DNA from: Apostichopus japonicus
Taxonomy: Eukaryota > Echinodermata > Holothuroidea > Aspidochirotida > Stichopodidae
Length of the DNA: 64,000 nucleotides
Direction: 5' to 3'
Assembly: GCF_037975245.1 (NCBI RefSeq)
Contig: NC_092574.1
Span: forward strand, 3,815,001 to 3,879,000
Part shown: piece by piece, positions 1 to 13,006 of the stretch
How the letters are laid out: each line of letters starts with the position of its first letter
Numbering within the stretch: position 1 is the stretch's first letter
Translations under genes and position numbers: made by a program
Notes under the pieces: model-generated
The model's input: only the letters and a program-made list of their open reading frames with translations
Told to the model about the DNA's origin: nothing
Databases searched by the model: none

Positions 1-43
1 ATCGGTACCGCACATTCGATTGTTCGGTACCGCACATTCGATT

Positions 44-146
44 GATCGATACCGCATACTCGATAGATCTGTACCGCGCCTTCGATTGATTGGCATCGAA
101 CATTCGATTAATCGGTTACGCAACATTCGATTGATCGATACCGCAC
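44..146 (+). repeat. BglII landmark block, first of about 29 copies
   Basis: A run of about five diverged monomers serves as a landmark. In order it carries GATAGATCTGTACCGCGCC, a TTGGCATCGAACATTC monomer, and a TTAATCGGTTACGCAACATTC monomer that is 23 bp long. AGATCT begins at 65, 4378, 9589, 12755, 17995, 18723, 20686, 22957, 27275, 27452, 28554, 29592, 31323, 31955, 38310, 38972, 40843, 42869, 43156, 44189, 45070, 46787, 48350, 50573, 52730, 54403, 59136 and 61311. A 29th copy at 62606 reads AGATCG. Small variants exist: TTCCGCGCC at 31323, CGCGCATTC at 29592, and GTAACGCGCC at 42869 and 45070 only. Differences between these positions reproduce the HOR offsets, so the block travels with the HORs. 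Confidence 0.92.
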
Positions 147-167
147 ATTCGATTGATCGGTACCGCA
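146..167 (+). repeat. Reference monomer of the satellite
   Basis: This copy shows the consensus. It holds two overlapping dyads: CGATTGATCG at monomer positions 5-14 (CGAT and ATCG arms around a two-base centre) and the perfect palindrome CGGTACCG at 13-20. The CG at 13-14 is shared by both. It contains three CpGs, a GATC, a TCGA and a KpnI-type GGTACC site. Composition is 11 G/C of 22. The period is close to two turns of B-DNA, so the dyads of successive monomers face nearly the same side of the helix. Confidence 0.9.
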
Positions 168-2057
168 CAATCGATTGATCGGTACCGCACATTCGATTCA
201 TCGGTACCGCACATTCGATTGATCGGTACCGCACATTCGATTGATCGTCACCGCTCATTCGATTGATCGGTACCGCAAATTCGATTGATCGGTACCGCAC
301 ATTCGATTGATCGATACCGCACGTTCGATTGATCGGTACCGCATTATCGATTGATCGGTACCGCACATTCGATTGATCGGTACCGAACATTCGATAAATC
401 GGTTACGCAAATAAGATTGATCGGTACCGCAAATTCGATTGATCGATACCGCACGTTCGATTGATCGGTACCGCATTATCGATTGATCGGTACCGAACAT
501 TCGATAAATCGGTTACGCAAATAAGATTGATCTGTACCGCAAATTCGATTGATCGATATCGCACGTTCGATTGATCGGTACCGCATTATCGATTGATCGG
601 TACCGCACATTCGATTGATCGGTACCGAACATTCGATAAATCGGTTACGCAACATTCGATAGATCGGTACCGCACATTCGATTGATCGGTTCCGCACATT
701 CGATTGATCGGTACGTCACATTCCATTTATCGGTACCGCTCATTCGATTTATCGGTACCGCACATTCGATTAATCGATACCGCACATTCGATTTATCGGT
801 ACCGCACATTTGATTGATCGATACCGCACATTCTATTTATCGATACGGAACAATCGATTGTTCGGTAAAGCATATTCGATAGATCGGTACCGCACATTCG
901 ATTGATCGATACCGCACATTCTGTTTATCGGTACCGCACATTCGATTTATCGGTACCGCACATTCCCTTTATCGGTACCGCACATACGATTTATCGGTAC
1001 CGCACATTCGATTTATCGATACCGCACATTCTGTTTATCGGTACCGCACATTCGATTTATCGGTACCGCACATTCGATTGATCGTTACCGCACATTCGAT
1101 TAATCGGTATCGCACATTCTATTTATCGGCAACGCACATTCTATTAATCGGTACCGCACATTCGATTGATCGGTACCGCACATTCGATTGATCGGCACCG
1201 CACATTGGATTTATCGGTACCGCAAATTCGATTGATCGGTACCGCACAATCGATTGATCGGTACCGCACATTCGATTTATCGGTACCGGACATTCGATTG
1301 ATCGGTACCGCACATTCGATTGATCGTCACCGCTCATTCGATTGATCGGTACCGCAAATTCGATTGATCGGTACCGCACATTCGATTGATCGATACCGCA
1401 CGTTCGATTGATCGGTACCGCATTATCGATTGATCGGTACCGCACATTCGATTGACCGGTACCGAACATTCGATAAATCGGTTACGCAACATTCGATAGA
1501 TCGGTACCGCACATTCGATTGATCGGTACCGAACATTCGATAAATCGGTTACGCAAATAAGATTGATCGGTACCGCAAATTCGATTGATCGATTCCGCAC
1601 GTTCGATTGATCGGTACCGCATTATCGATTAATCGGTACCGCACATTCGATTGATCGGCACCGCACATTCGATTGATCGGCACCGCACGTTCGATAAATC
1701 GGTACGGCACATTCGATTGATCGGTACAGCACATTCGATTTATCGGTACCGCAAATTCTATTTATCGGTACCGCACATTCGATTGATCGGTACCGAACAT
1801 TCGATAAATCGGTTACGCAAATAAGATTGATCGGTACCGCAAATTCGATTGATCGATACCGCACGTTCGATTGATCGGTACCGCATTATCGATTGATCGG
1901 TACCGCACATTCGATTGATCGGTACCGAACATTCGATAAATCTATTACGCAACATTCGATAGATCGGTACCGCACATTCGATTGATCTCTTCCGCACATT
2001 CGATTGATCGGTACGGCACATTCCATTTATCGGTACCGCTCATTCGATTTATCGGCA

Positions 2058-5000
2058 CCGCACATTCGATTGATCGGTACCGCATTATCGATTGATCGGT
2101 ACCGCACATTCGATTTATCGGCACCGCACATTCGATTGATCGATATGGCACATTCGATTGATCGGTACCGCACATTCGATTTATCGGTACCGCACATTCG
2201 ATTGATCCTCACCGCAAATTCGATTTATCGGCACCGCACATTCGATTGATCGGTATCGCACATTCGATTGATCGGCACCGCACAATCGATTGATCGGCAC
2301 CGCACATTCGACTGATCGTTACCGCACATGCGATTAATCGGTACCGCACATTCCATTTATCGGCAACGCACATTCGATTAATCGGTACCGCACATTCGAT
2401 TGATCGGTACCGCACATTCGATTGTTCGGTACCGCACATTCGATTTATCGGCAACGCACATTCGATTGATCGGTACCGCACATTCGATTTATAGGTACCG
2501 CACATTCGATTGATCGATAAGGCACATTCGATTTATCGGTACCGCACATTCGATTTATCGGCATCGCATATTCGATTGATCCTCACCGAAAATTCGATTT
2601 ATCGGCACCGCACATTCGATTGATCGGTACCGCACATTCGATTGATCGATACCACACATTCGATTTATCGGCAACGCACATTTGATTTATCGGTACCGCA
2701 TATTCGATTGATCGATACCGCACATTCGATTTATTGGTACCGCACATTCGATTGATCCTCACCGCAAATTCGATTTATCGGCACCGCACATTCGATTGAT
2801 CGGTATCGCACATTCGATTGATCGGCACCACACAATCGATTGATCGGCACCGCACATTCGATTTATCGGCACCGCACATTCGATTGATCGGTATCGCACA
2901 TTCGATTGATCGGCACCGCACAATCGATTGATCGGCACTGCACATTCGATTGATCGTTACCGCATATGCGATTTATCGGTACCGCACATTCAATTTAGCG
3001 GCAACGCACATTCGATAAATCGGTTACGCAACATTCGATAGATCGGTACCGCACATTCGATTGATCGGTTCCGCACATTCGATTGATCGGTACCGCATTA
3101 TCGATTGATCGGTTCCGCACATTCGATTTATCGTTATCGCACATTCGATTAATCGGTACCGCACATTCGATTTATCGGCAACGCACATTCGATTTATCGG
3201 TACCGCACATTCGATTTATCGGACCGCACATTCGATTGATCGTCACCGCTCATTCGATTGATCGGTACCGCAAATTCGATTGATCGGTACCGCACATTCG
3301 ATTGATCGATACCGCACGTTCGATCGATCGGTACCGCATTATCGATTGATCGGTACCGCACATTCGATTTATCGGGACCGCACATTTATATTATCGGTAA
3401 CGCACATTCGATTTATCGGCAACGCACATTCGATTAATCGGTACCGCACATTCGATTGATCGATACCTCACATTCTGTTTATCGGTACCGCACATTCGAT
3501 TTATCGGCACCGCACATTCGATTTATCGGTACCGCACAAACGATTTATCGGTACCGCACATTCGATTTATCGAAACCGCACATTGGATTGATCGGTACCG
3601 CACATTCGATTGTTTGGTACATCACAATCGATTTATCGGTTCCGCACTTTGATTTATCGGCAACGCACATTCGATTTATCGGTACCGCACATTCGATTTA
3701 TCGGACCGCACATTCGATTGATCGTCACCGCTCATTCGATTGATCGGTACCGCAAATTCGATTGATCGGTACCGCACATTCGATTGATCGATACCGCACG
3801 TTCGATTGATCGGTACCGCATTATCGATTGATCGGTACCGCACATTCGATTGATCGGTACCGAACATTCGATAAATCGGTTACGGAACATTCGATTGATC
3901 GATACCGCACATTCGATTGATCGATACCGCACAATCGATTGATCGGTACCGCACATTCGATTTATAGGTACCGCACATTCGATTGATCGGTACCGCACAT
4001 TCGATTTATCGGTACCGCACATTCGATTTATCGGACCGCACATTCGATTGATCGGTACCGCACATTCGATTTATCGGTACCGCACATTCGATTTATCGGA
4101 CCGCACATTCGATTGATCGTCACCGCTCATTCGATTGATCGGTACCGCAAATTTGATTGATCGGTACCGCACATTCGATTGATCGATACCGCACGTTCGA
4201 TCGATCGGTACCGCATTATCGATTGATCGGTACCGCACATTCGATTGATCGGTACCGAACATTCGATTGATCGGTTCCGCACATTCGATTGATCGGTACG
4301 GCACATTCCATTTATCGGTACCGCTCATTCGATTTATCGGTACCGCACATTCGATTGATCGATACCGCATATTCGATAGATCTGTACCGCGCCTTCGATT
4401 GATTGGCATCGAACATTCGATTAATCGGTTACGCAACATTCGATTGATCGATACCGCACATTCGATTGATCGGTACCGCACAATCGATTGATCGGTACCG
4501 CACATTCGATTTATCGGTACCGCACATTCGATTGATCGGTACCGCACATTCGATTGATCGTTACCGCTCATTCGATTGATCGGTACCGCAAATTCGATTG
4601 ATCGGTACCGCACATTCGATTGATCGGTACCGCACATTCGATTGATCGTTACCGCACATGCGATTAATCGGTACCGCACATTCCATTTATCGGCAACGCA
4701 CATTCGATTAATCGGTACCGCACATTCGATTGATCGGTACCGCACATTCGATTGTTCGGTACCGCACATTCGATTTATCGGCAACGCACATTCGATTGAT
4801 CGGTACCGCACATTCGATTTATAGGTACCGCACATTCGATTGATCGATAAGGCACATTCGATTTATCGGTACCGCACATTCGATTTATCGGCATCGCATA
4901 TTCGATTGATCCTCACCGAAAATTCGATTTATCGGCACCGCACATTCGATTGATCGGTACCGCACATTCGATTGATCGATACCACACCTTCGATTTTTCG

Positions 5001-7111
5001 GCAACGCACATTTGATTTATCGGTACCGCATATTCGATTGATCGATACCGCACATTCGATTTATTGGTACCGCACATTCGATTGATCCTCACCGCAAATT
5101 CGATTTATCGGCACCGCACATTCGATTGATCGGTATCGCACATTCGATTGATCGGCACCGCACAATCGATTGATCGGCACCGCACATTCGATTTATCGGC
5201 ACCGCACATTCGATTGATCGGTATCGCACATTCGATTGATCGGCACCGCACAATCGATTGATCGGCACTGCACATTCGATTGATCGTTACCGCATATGCG
5301 ATTTATCGGTACCGCACATTCAATTTAGCGGCAACGCACATTCGATAAATCGGTTACGCAACATTCGATAGATCGGTACCGCACATTCGATTGATCGGTT
5401 CCGCACATTCGATTGATCGGTACCGCATTATCGATTGATCGGTTCCGCACATTCGATTTATCGTTATCGCACATTCGATTAATCGGTACCGCACATTCGA
5501 TTTATCGGCAACGCACATTCGATTAATCGGTACCGCACATTCGATTGATCTTTACCGCACATTCGATTGTTCGGTACCGCACATTCGATTTATCGGCAAC
5601 GCACATTCGATTTATCGGTACCGCACATTCGATTTATAGGTACCGCACATTCGATTGATCGGTACCGCACATTCGATTTATCGGTACCGCACATTCGATT
5701 TATCGGACCGCACATTCGATTGATCGGTACCGCACGTTCGATTGATCGGTACCGCATTATCGATTGATCGGTACCGCATATTCGATTGATCGGTACCGAA
5801 CATTCGATAAATCGGTTACGGAACATTCGATTGATCGATACCGCACATTCGATTGATCGATACCGCACAATCGATTGATCGGTACCGCACATTCGATTTA
5901 TAGGTACCGCACATTCGATTGATCGGTACCGCACATTCGATTTATCGGTACCGCACATTCGATTTATCGGACCGCACATTCGATTGATCGGTACCGCACA
6001 TTCGATTTATCGGTACCGCACATTCGATTTATCGGACCGCACATTCGATTGATCGTCACCGCTCATTCGATTGATCGGTACCGCAAATTCGATTTATCGG
6101 TACCGCACATTCGATTGATCGATACCGCACGTTCGATCGATCGGTACCGCATTATCGATTGATCGGTACCGCACATTCGATTGATCGGTACCGAACATTC
6201 GATTGATCGGTTCCGCACATTCGATTGATCGGTACGGCACATTCGATTGATCGGCACCGCACAATCGATTGATCGGCACCGCACATTCGATTGATCGTTA
6301 CCGCACATGCGATTAATCGGTACCGCACATTCCATTTATCGGCAACGCACATTCGATTAATCGGTACCGCACATTCGATTGATCGGTACCGCACATTCGA
6401 TTGTTCGGTACCGCACATTCGATTTATCGGCAACGCACATTCGATTGATCGGTACCGCACATTCGATTTATAGGTACCGCACATTCGATTGATCGATAAG
6501 GCACATTCGATTTATCGGTACCGCACATTCGATTTATCGGCATCGCATATTCGATTGATCCTCACCGAAAATTCGATTTATCGGCACCGCACATTCGATT
6601 GATCGGTACCGCACATTCGATTGATCGATACCACACATTCGATTTATCGGCAACGCACATTTGATTTATCGGTACCGCACATTCGATTGATAGGTACCGC
6701 ACATTCGATTGATCGGTACCGCACATTCGATTTATCGGTACCGCACATTCTATTTATCGGACCGCACATTCGATTTATCCTCACCGTAAATTCGATTTAT
6801 CGGAACCGCACATTCGATTGATCGGTACCGCACATTCGATTGATCGGTACCGCACATGCGATTGATCGGCACCGCACGTTCGATTGATCGGTACCGCATT
6901 ATCGATTGATCGGTACCGCACATTTGATTGATCGGTACCGAACATTCGATAAATCGGTTACGGAACATTCGATTGATCGATACCGCACATTCGATTGATC
7001 GATACCGCACAATCGATTGATCGGTACCGCACATTCGATTTATAGGTACCGCACATTCGATTGATCGGTAACGCACATTTGATTTATCGGTACCGCACAT
7101 TCGATTTATCG
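2058..7111. repeat. ~5.2-kb higher-order repeat, copy A
   Basis: The variant pattern of this block is repeated 5211 bp downstream up to about 5715, and 5299 bp downstream after that. The change of 88 bp equals four monomers, present at about 10930-11020 in copy B and missing here. The match starts where a GGCACCG monomer (copy A, about 2056) meets a GGTTCCG monomer (copy B) and ends near 7111. The copies are very similar: conceptual minus-strand translations over 4071-4835 and 9282-10046 differ at only two of 254 residues. It contains one BglII landmark (4378). A sub-block with a 21-bp GGACCGC monomer recurs near 3710, 4040, 4095, 5705, 5970 and 6035. Confidence 0.9.
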
Positions 7112-7268
7112 GTACCGCACATTCGATTGATCCTCACCGCAAATTCGATTTATCGGCACCGCACATTCGATTGATCGGTATCGCACATTCGATTGATCGG
7201 CAACGCACATTCGATTTATAAGTACCGCACATTCGATTGATCGATAAGGCACATTCGATTTATCGGTT
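7112..7268. repeat. Short linker between HOR copies A and B
   Basis: About 157 bp of ordinary monomers lie between the two 5.2-kb copies and match neither flank at HOR offset. They include the ATAAGTACCGCAC and GATCGATAAGGCAC variants, which become abundant much further right at 48.8-55.1 kb. Confidence 0.6.
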
Positions 7269-10200
7269 CCGCACATTCGATTGATCGGTACCGCATTATC
7301 GATTGATCGGTACCGCACATTCGATTTATCGGCACCGCACATTCGATTGATCGATATGGCACATTCGATTGATCGGTACCGCACATTCGATTTATCGGTA
7401 CCGCACATTCGATTGATCCTCACCGCAAATTCGATTTATCGGCACCGCACATTCGATTGATCGGTATCGCACATTCGATTGATCGGCACCGCACAATCGA
7501 TTGATCGGCACCGCACATTCGACTGATCGTTACCGCACATGCGATTAATCGGTACCGCACATTCCATTTATCGGCAACGCACATTCGATTAATCGGTACC
7601 GCACATTCGATTGATCGGTACCGCACATTCGATTGTTCGGTACCGCACATTCGATTTATCGGCAACGCACATTCGATTGATCGGTACCGCACATTCGATT
7701 TATAGGTACCGCACATTCGATTGATCGATAAGGCACATTCGATTTATCGGTACCGCACATTCGATTTATCGGCATCGCATATTCGATTGATCCTCACCGA
7801 AAATTCGATTTATCGGCACCGCACATTCGATTGATCGGTACCGCACATTCGATTGATCGATACCACACATTCGATTTATCGGCAACGCACATTTGATTTA
7901 TCGGTACCGCATATTCGATTGATCGATACCGCACATTCGATTTATTGGTACCGCACATTCGATTGATCCTCACCGCAAATTCGATTTATCGGCACCGCAC
8001 ATTCGATTGATCGGTATCGCACATTCGATTGATCGGCACCACACAATCGATTGATCGGCACCGCACATTCGATTTATCGGCACCGCACATTCGATTGATC
8101 GGTATCGCACATTCGATTGATCGGCACCGCACAATCGATTGATCGGCACTGCACATTCGATTGATCGTTACCGCATATGCGATTTATCGGTACCGCACAT
8201 TCAATTTAGCGGCAACGCACATTCGATAAATCGGTTACGCAACATTCGATAGATCGGTACCGCACATTCGATTGATCGGTTCCGCACATTCGATTGATCG
8301 GTACCGCATTATCGATTGATCGGTTCCGCACATTCGATTTATCGTTATCGCACATTCGATTAATCGGTACCGCACATTCGATTTATCGGCAACGCACATT
8401 CGATTTATCGGTACCGCACATTCGATTTATCGGACCGCACATTCGATTGATCGTCACCGCTCATTCGATTGATCGGTACCGCAAATTCGATTGATCGGTA
8501 CCGCACATTCGATTGATCGATACCGCACGTTCGATCGATCGGTACCGCATTATCGATTGATCGGTACCGCACATTCGATTTATCGGGACCGCACATTTAT
8601 ATTATCGGTAACGCACATTCGATTTATCGGCAACGCACATTCGATTAATCGGTACCGCACATTCGATTGATCGATACCTCACATTCTGTTTATCGGTACC
8701 GCACATTCGATTTATCGGCACCGCACATTCGATTTATCGGTACCGCACAAACGATTTATCGGTACCGCACATTCGATTTATCGAAACCGCACATTGGATT
8801 GATCGGTACCGCACATTCGATTGTTTGGTACATCACAATCGATTTATCGGTTCCGCACTTTGATTTATCGGCAACGCACATTCGATTTATCGGTACCGCA
8901 CATTCGATTTATCGGACCGCACATTCGATTGATCGTCACCGCTCATTCGATTGATCGGTACCGCAAATTCGATTGATCGGTACCGCACATTCGATTGATC
9001 GATACCGCACGTTCGATTGATCGGTACCGCATTATCGATTGATCGGTACCGCACATTCGATTGATCGGTACCGAACATTCGATAAATCGGTTACGGAACA
9101 TTCGATTGATCGATACCGCACATTCGATTGATCGATACCGCACAATCGATTGATCGGTACCGCACATTCGATTTATAGGTACCGCACATTCGATTGATCG
9201 GTACCGCACATTCGATTTATCGGTACCGCACATTCGATTTATCGGACCGCACATTCGATTGATCGGTACCGCACATTCGATTTATCGGTACCGCACATTC
9301 GATTTATCGGACCGCACATTCGATTGATCGTCACCGCTCATTCGATTGATCGGTACCGCAAATTCGATTGATCGGTACCGCACATTCGATTGATCGATAC
9401 CGCACGTTCGATCGATCGGTACCGCATTATCGATTGATCGGTACCGCACATTCGATTGATCGGTACCGAACATTCGATTGATCGGTTCCGCACATTCGAT
9501 TGATCGGTACGGCACATTCCATTTATCGGTACCGCTCATTCGATTTATCGGTACCGCACATTCGATTGATCGATACCGCATATTCGATAGATCTGTACCG
9601 CGCCTTCGATTGATTGGCATCGAACATTCGATTAATCGGTTACGAAACATTCGATTGATCGATACCGCACATTCGATTGATCGGTACCGCACAATCGATT
9701 GATCGGTACCGCACATTCGATTTATCGGTACCGCACATTCGATTGATCGGTACCGCACATTCGATTGATCGTTACCGCTCATTCGATTGATCGGTACCGC
9801 AAATTCGATTGATCGGTACCGCACATTCGATTGATCGGTACCGCACATTCGATTGATCGTTACCGCACATGCGATTAATCGGTACCGCACATTCCATTTA
9901 TCGGCAACGCACATTCGATTAATCGGTACCGCACATTCGATTGATCGGTACCGCACATTCGATTGTTCGGTACCGCACATTCGATTTATCGGCAACGCAC
10001 ATTCGATTGATCGGTACCGCACATTCGATTTATAGGTACCGCACATTCGATTGATCGATAAGGCACATTCGATTTATCGGTACCGCACATTCGATTTATC
10101 GGCATCGCATATTCGATTGATCCTCACCGAAAATTCGATTTATCGGCACCGCACATTCGATTGATCGGTACCGCACATTCGATTGATCGATACCACACCT

Positions 10201-12410
10201 TCGATTTTTCGGCAACGCACATTTGATTTATCGGTACCGCATATTCGATTGATCGATACCGCACATTCGATTTATTGGTACCGCACATTCGATTGATCCT
10301 CACCGCAAATTCGATTTATCGGCACCGCACATTCGATTGATCGGTATCGCACATTCGATTGATCGGCACCGCACAATCGATTGATCGGCACCGCACATTC
10401 GATTTATCGGCACCGCACATTCGATTGATCGGTATCGCACATTCGATTGATCGGCACCGCACAATCGATTGATCGGCACTGCACATTCGATTGATCGTTA
10501 CCGCATATGCGATTTATCGGTACCGCACATTCAATTTAGCGGCAACGCACATTCGATAAATCGGTTACGCAACATTCGATAGATCGGTACCGCACATTCG
10601 ATTGATCGGTTCCGCACATTCGATTGATCGGTACCGCATTATCGATTGATCGGTTCCGCACATTCGATTTATCGTTATCGCACATTCGATTAATCGGTTC
10701 CGCACATTCGATTTATCGGCAACGCACATTCGATTAATCGGTACCGCACATTCGATTGATCTTTACCGCACATTCGATTGTTCGGTACCGCACATTCGAT
10801 TTATCGGCAACGCACATTCGATTTATCGGTACCGCACATTCGATTTATAGGTACCGCACATTCGATTGATCGGTACCGCACATTCGATTTATCGGTACCG
10901 CACATTCGATTTATCGGACCGCACATTCGATTGATCCTCACCGTAAATTCGATTTATCGGCACCGCACATTCGATTGATCGGTACCGCACATTCGATTGA
11001 TCGGTACCGCACATGCGATTGATCGGCACCGCACGTTCGATTGATCGGTACCGCATTATCGATTGATCGGTACCGCATATTCGATTGATCGGTACCGAAC
11101 ATTCGATAAATCGGTTACGGAACATTCGATTGATCGATACCGCACATTCGATTGATCGATACCGCACAATCGATTGATCGGTACCGCACATTCGATTTAT
11201 AGGTACCGCACATTCGATTGATCGGTACCGCACATTCGATTTATCGGTACCGCACATTCGATTTATCGGACCGCACATTCGATTGATCGGTACCGCACAT
11301 TCGATTTATCGGTACCGCACATTCGATTTATCGGACCGCACATTCGATTGATCGTCACCGCTCATTCGATTGATCGGTACCGCAAATTCGATTTATCGGT
11401 ACCGCACATTCGATTGATCGATACCGCACGTTCGATCGATCGGTACCGCATTATCGATTGATCGGTACCGCACATTCGATTGATCGGTACCGAACATTCG
11501 ATTGATCGGTTCCGCACATTCGATTGATCGGTACGGCACATTCGATTGATCGGCACCGCACAATCGATTGATCGGCACCGCACATTCGATTGATCGTTAC
11601 CGCACATGCGATTAATCGGTACCGCACATTCCATTTATCGGCAACGCACATTCGATTAATCGGTACCGCACATTCGATTGATCGGTACCGCACATTCGAT
11701 TGTTCGGTACCGCACATTCGATTTATCGGCAACGCACATTCGATTGATCGGTACCGCACATTCGATTTATAGGTACCGCACATTCGATTGATCGATAAGG
11801 CACATTCGATTTATCGGTACCGCACATTCGATTTATCGGCATCGCATATTCGATTGATCCTCACCGAAAATTCGATTTATCGGCACCGCACATTCGATTG
11901 ATCGGTACCGCACATTCGATTGATCGATACCACACATTCGATTTATCGGCAACGCACATTTGATTTATCGGTACCGCACATTCGATTGATATGTACCGCA
12001 CATTCGATTGATCGGTACCGCACATTCGATTTATCGGTACCGCACATTCTATTTATCGGACCGCACATTCGATTGATCCTCACCGTAAATTCGATTTATC
12101 GGAACCGCACATTCGATTGATCGGTACCGCACATTCGATTGATCGGTACCGCACATGCGATTGATCGGCACCGCACGTTCGATTGATCGGTACCGCATTA
12201 TCGATTGATCGGTACCGCACATTTGATTGATCGGTACCGAACATTCGATAAATCGGTTACGGAACATTCGATTGATCGATACCGCACATTCGATTGATCG
12301 ATACCGCACAATCGATTGATCGGTACCGCACATTCGATTTATAGGTACCGCACATTCGATTGATCGGTACCGCACATTCGATTTATCGGTACCGCACATT
12401 CGATTTATCG
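7269..12410. repeat. ~5.2-kb higher-order repeat, copy B
   Basis: This is the second copy of the 2058-7111 block, at offset 5211 and then 5299. It retains the 88 bp (four monomers) near 10930-11020 that copy A lacks. The BglII landmark at 9589 matches 4378. Whole subsegments look unchanged: 7420-7716 and 2209-2505 have identical conceptual translations, as do 8294-8494 and 3083-3283. Differences seen include a GTTACGAAACATTC (9640s) in place of GTTACGCAACATTC. Confidence 0.9.
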
Positions 12411-13006
12411 GACCGCACATTCGATTGATCGGTACCGCACATTCGATTTATCGGTACCGCACATTCGATTTATCGGACCGCACATTCGATTGATCGTCAC
12501 CGCTCATTCGATTGATCGGTACCGCAAATTCGATTGATCGGTACCGCACATTCGATTGATCGATACCGCACGTTCGATCGATCGGTACCGCATTATCGAT
12601 TGATCGGTACCGCACATTCGATTGATCGGTACCGAACATTCGATTGATCGGTTCCGCACATTCGATTGATCGGTACGGCACATTCCATTTATCGGTACCG
12701 CTCATTCGATTTATCGGTACCGCACATTCGATTGATCGATACCGCATATTCGATAGATCTGTACCGCGCCTTCGATTGATTGGCATCGAACATTCGATTA
12801 ATCGGTTACGCAACATTCGATTGATCGATACCGCACATTCGATTGATCGGTACCGCACAATCGATTGATCGGTACCGCACATTCGATTTATCGGTACCGC
12901 ACATTCGATTGATCCATACCGCACATTCGATTGATCGTTACCGCTCATTCGATTGATCGGTACCGCAAATTCGATTGATCGGTACCGCACATTCGATTGA
13001 TCGATA
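12226..13006. repeat. Partial third copy of an HOR sub-block
   Basis: About 780 bp match 9060-9840 at an offset of 3166 bp, including the BglII landmark (12755 against 9589). By transitivity they also match about 3849-4629. The match fades near 13006, where the surrounding monomers take on a different variant mix. The segment overlaps the right end of copy B, consistent with unequal exchange inside the HOR. Confidence 0.8.

Larger units (their letters stand above)
1..2057. repeat. Mosaic monomer segment, left edge
   Basis: This gene-free satellite segment mixes monomer variants. It opens inside the array and contains the first copy of the BglII landmark block (AGATCT at 65). A stretch of about 180 bp beginning with the GTCACCGCTCATTCG variant at 247 recurs at 1326, an offset of 1079 bp (49 monomers plus 1). 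Monomers carrying AAATAAG in place of ACATTCG after a GTTACGCA variant occur at about 410, 520, 1555 and 1830. Confidence 0.85.

Noticed and set aside
146-167. CENP-B box
   Set aside because: The monomer has TTCG and an A at the expected distance, but the CGG that follows is one base too close and the next base is T. The match is not convincing without binding data.
700-1060. TATA-like strings (TTTATCGG, TTTATA) as promoters
   Set aside because: They are ordinary monomer variants, repeated hundreds of times in the window with no downstream gene.
4071-4835. Long minus-strand open frame (254 codons) and its homologue at 9282-10046
   Set aside because: It is a periodic read-through of the 22-bp monomer: the peptide repeats every 22 residues, and the same peptide appears in other frames. 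Frame and length depend only on which variants fall in phase. No domain, promoter or codon bias is seen.
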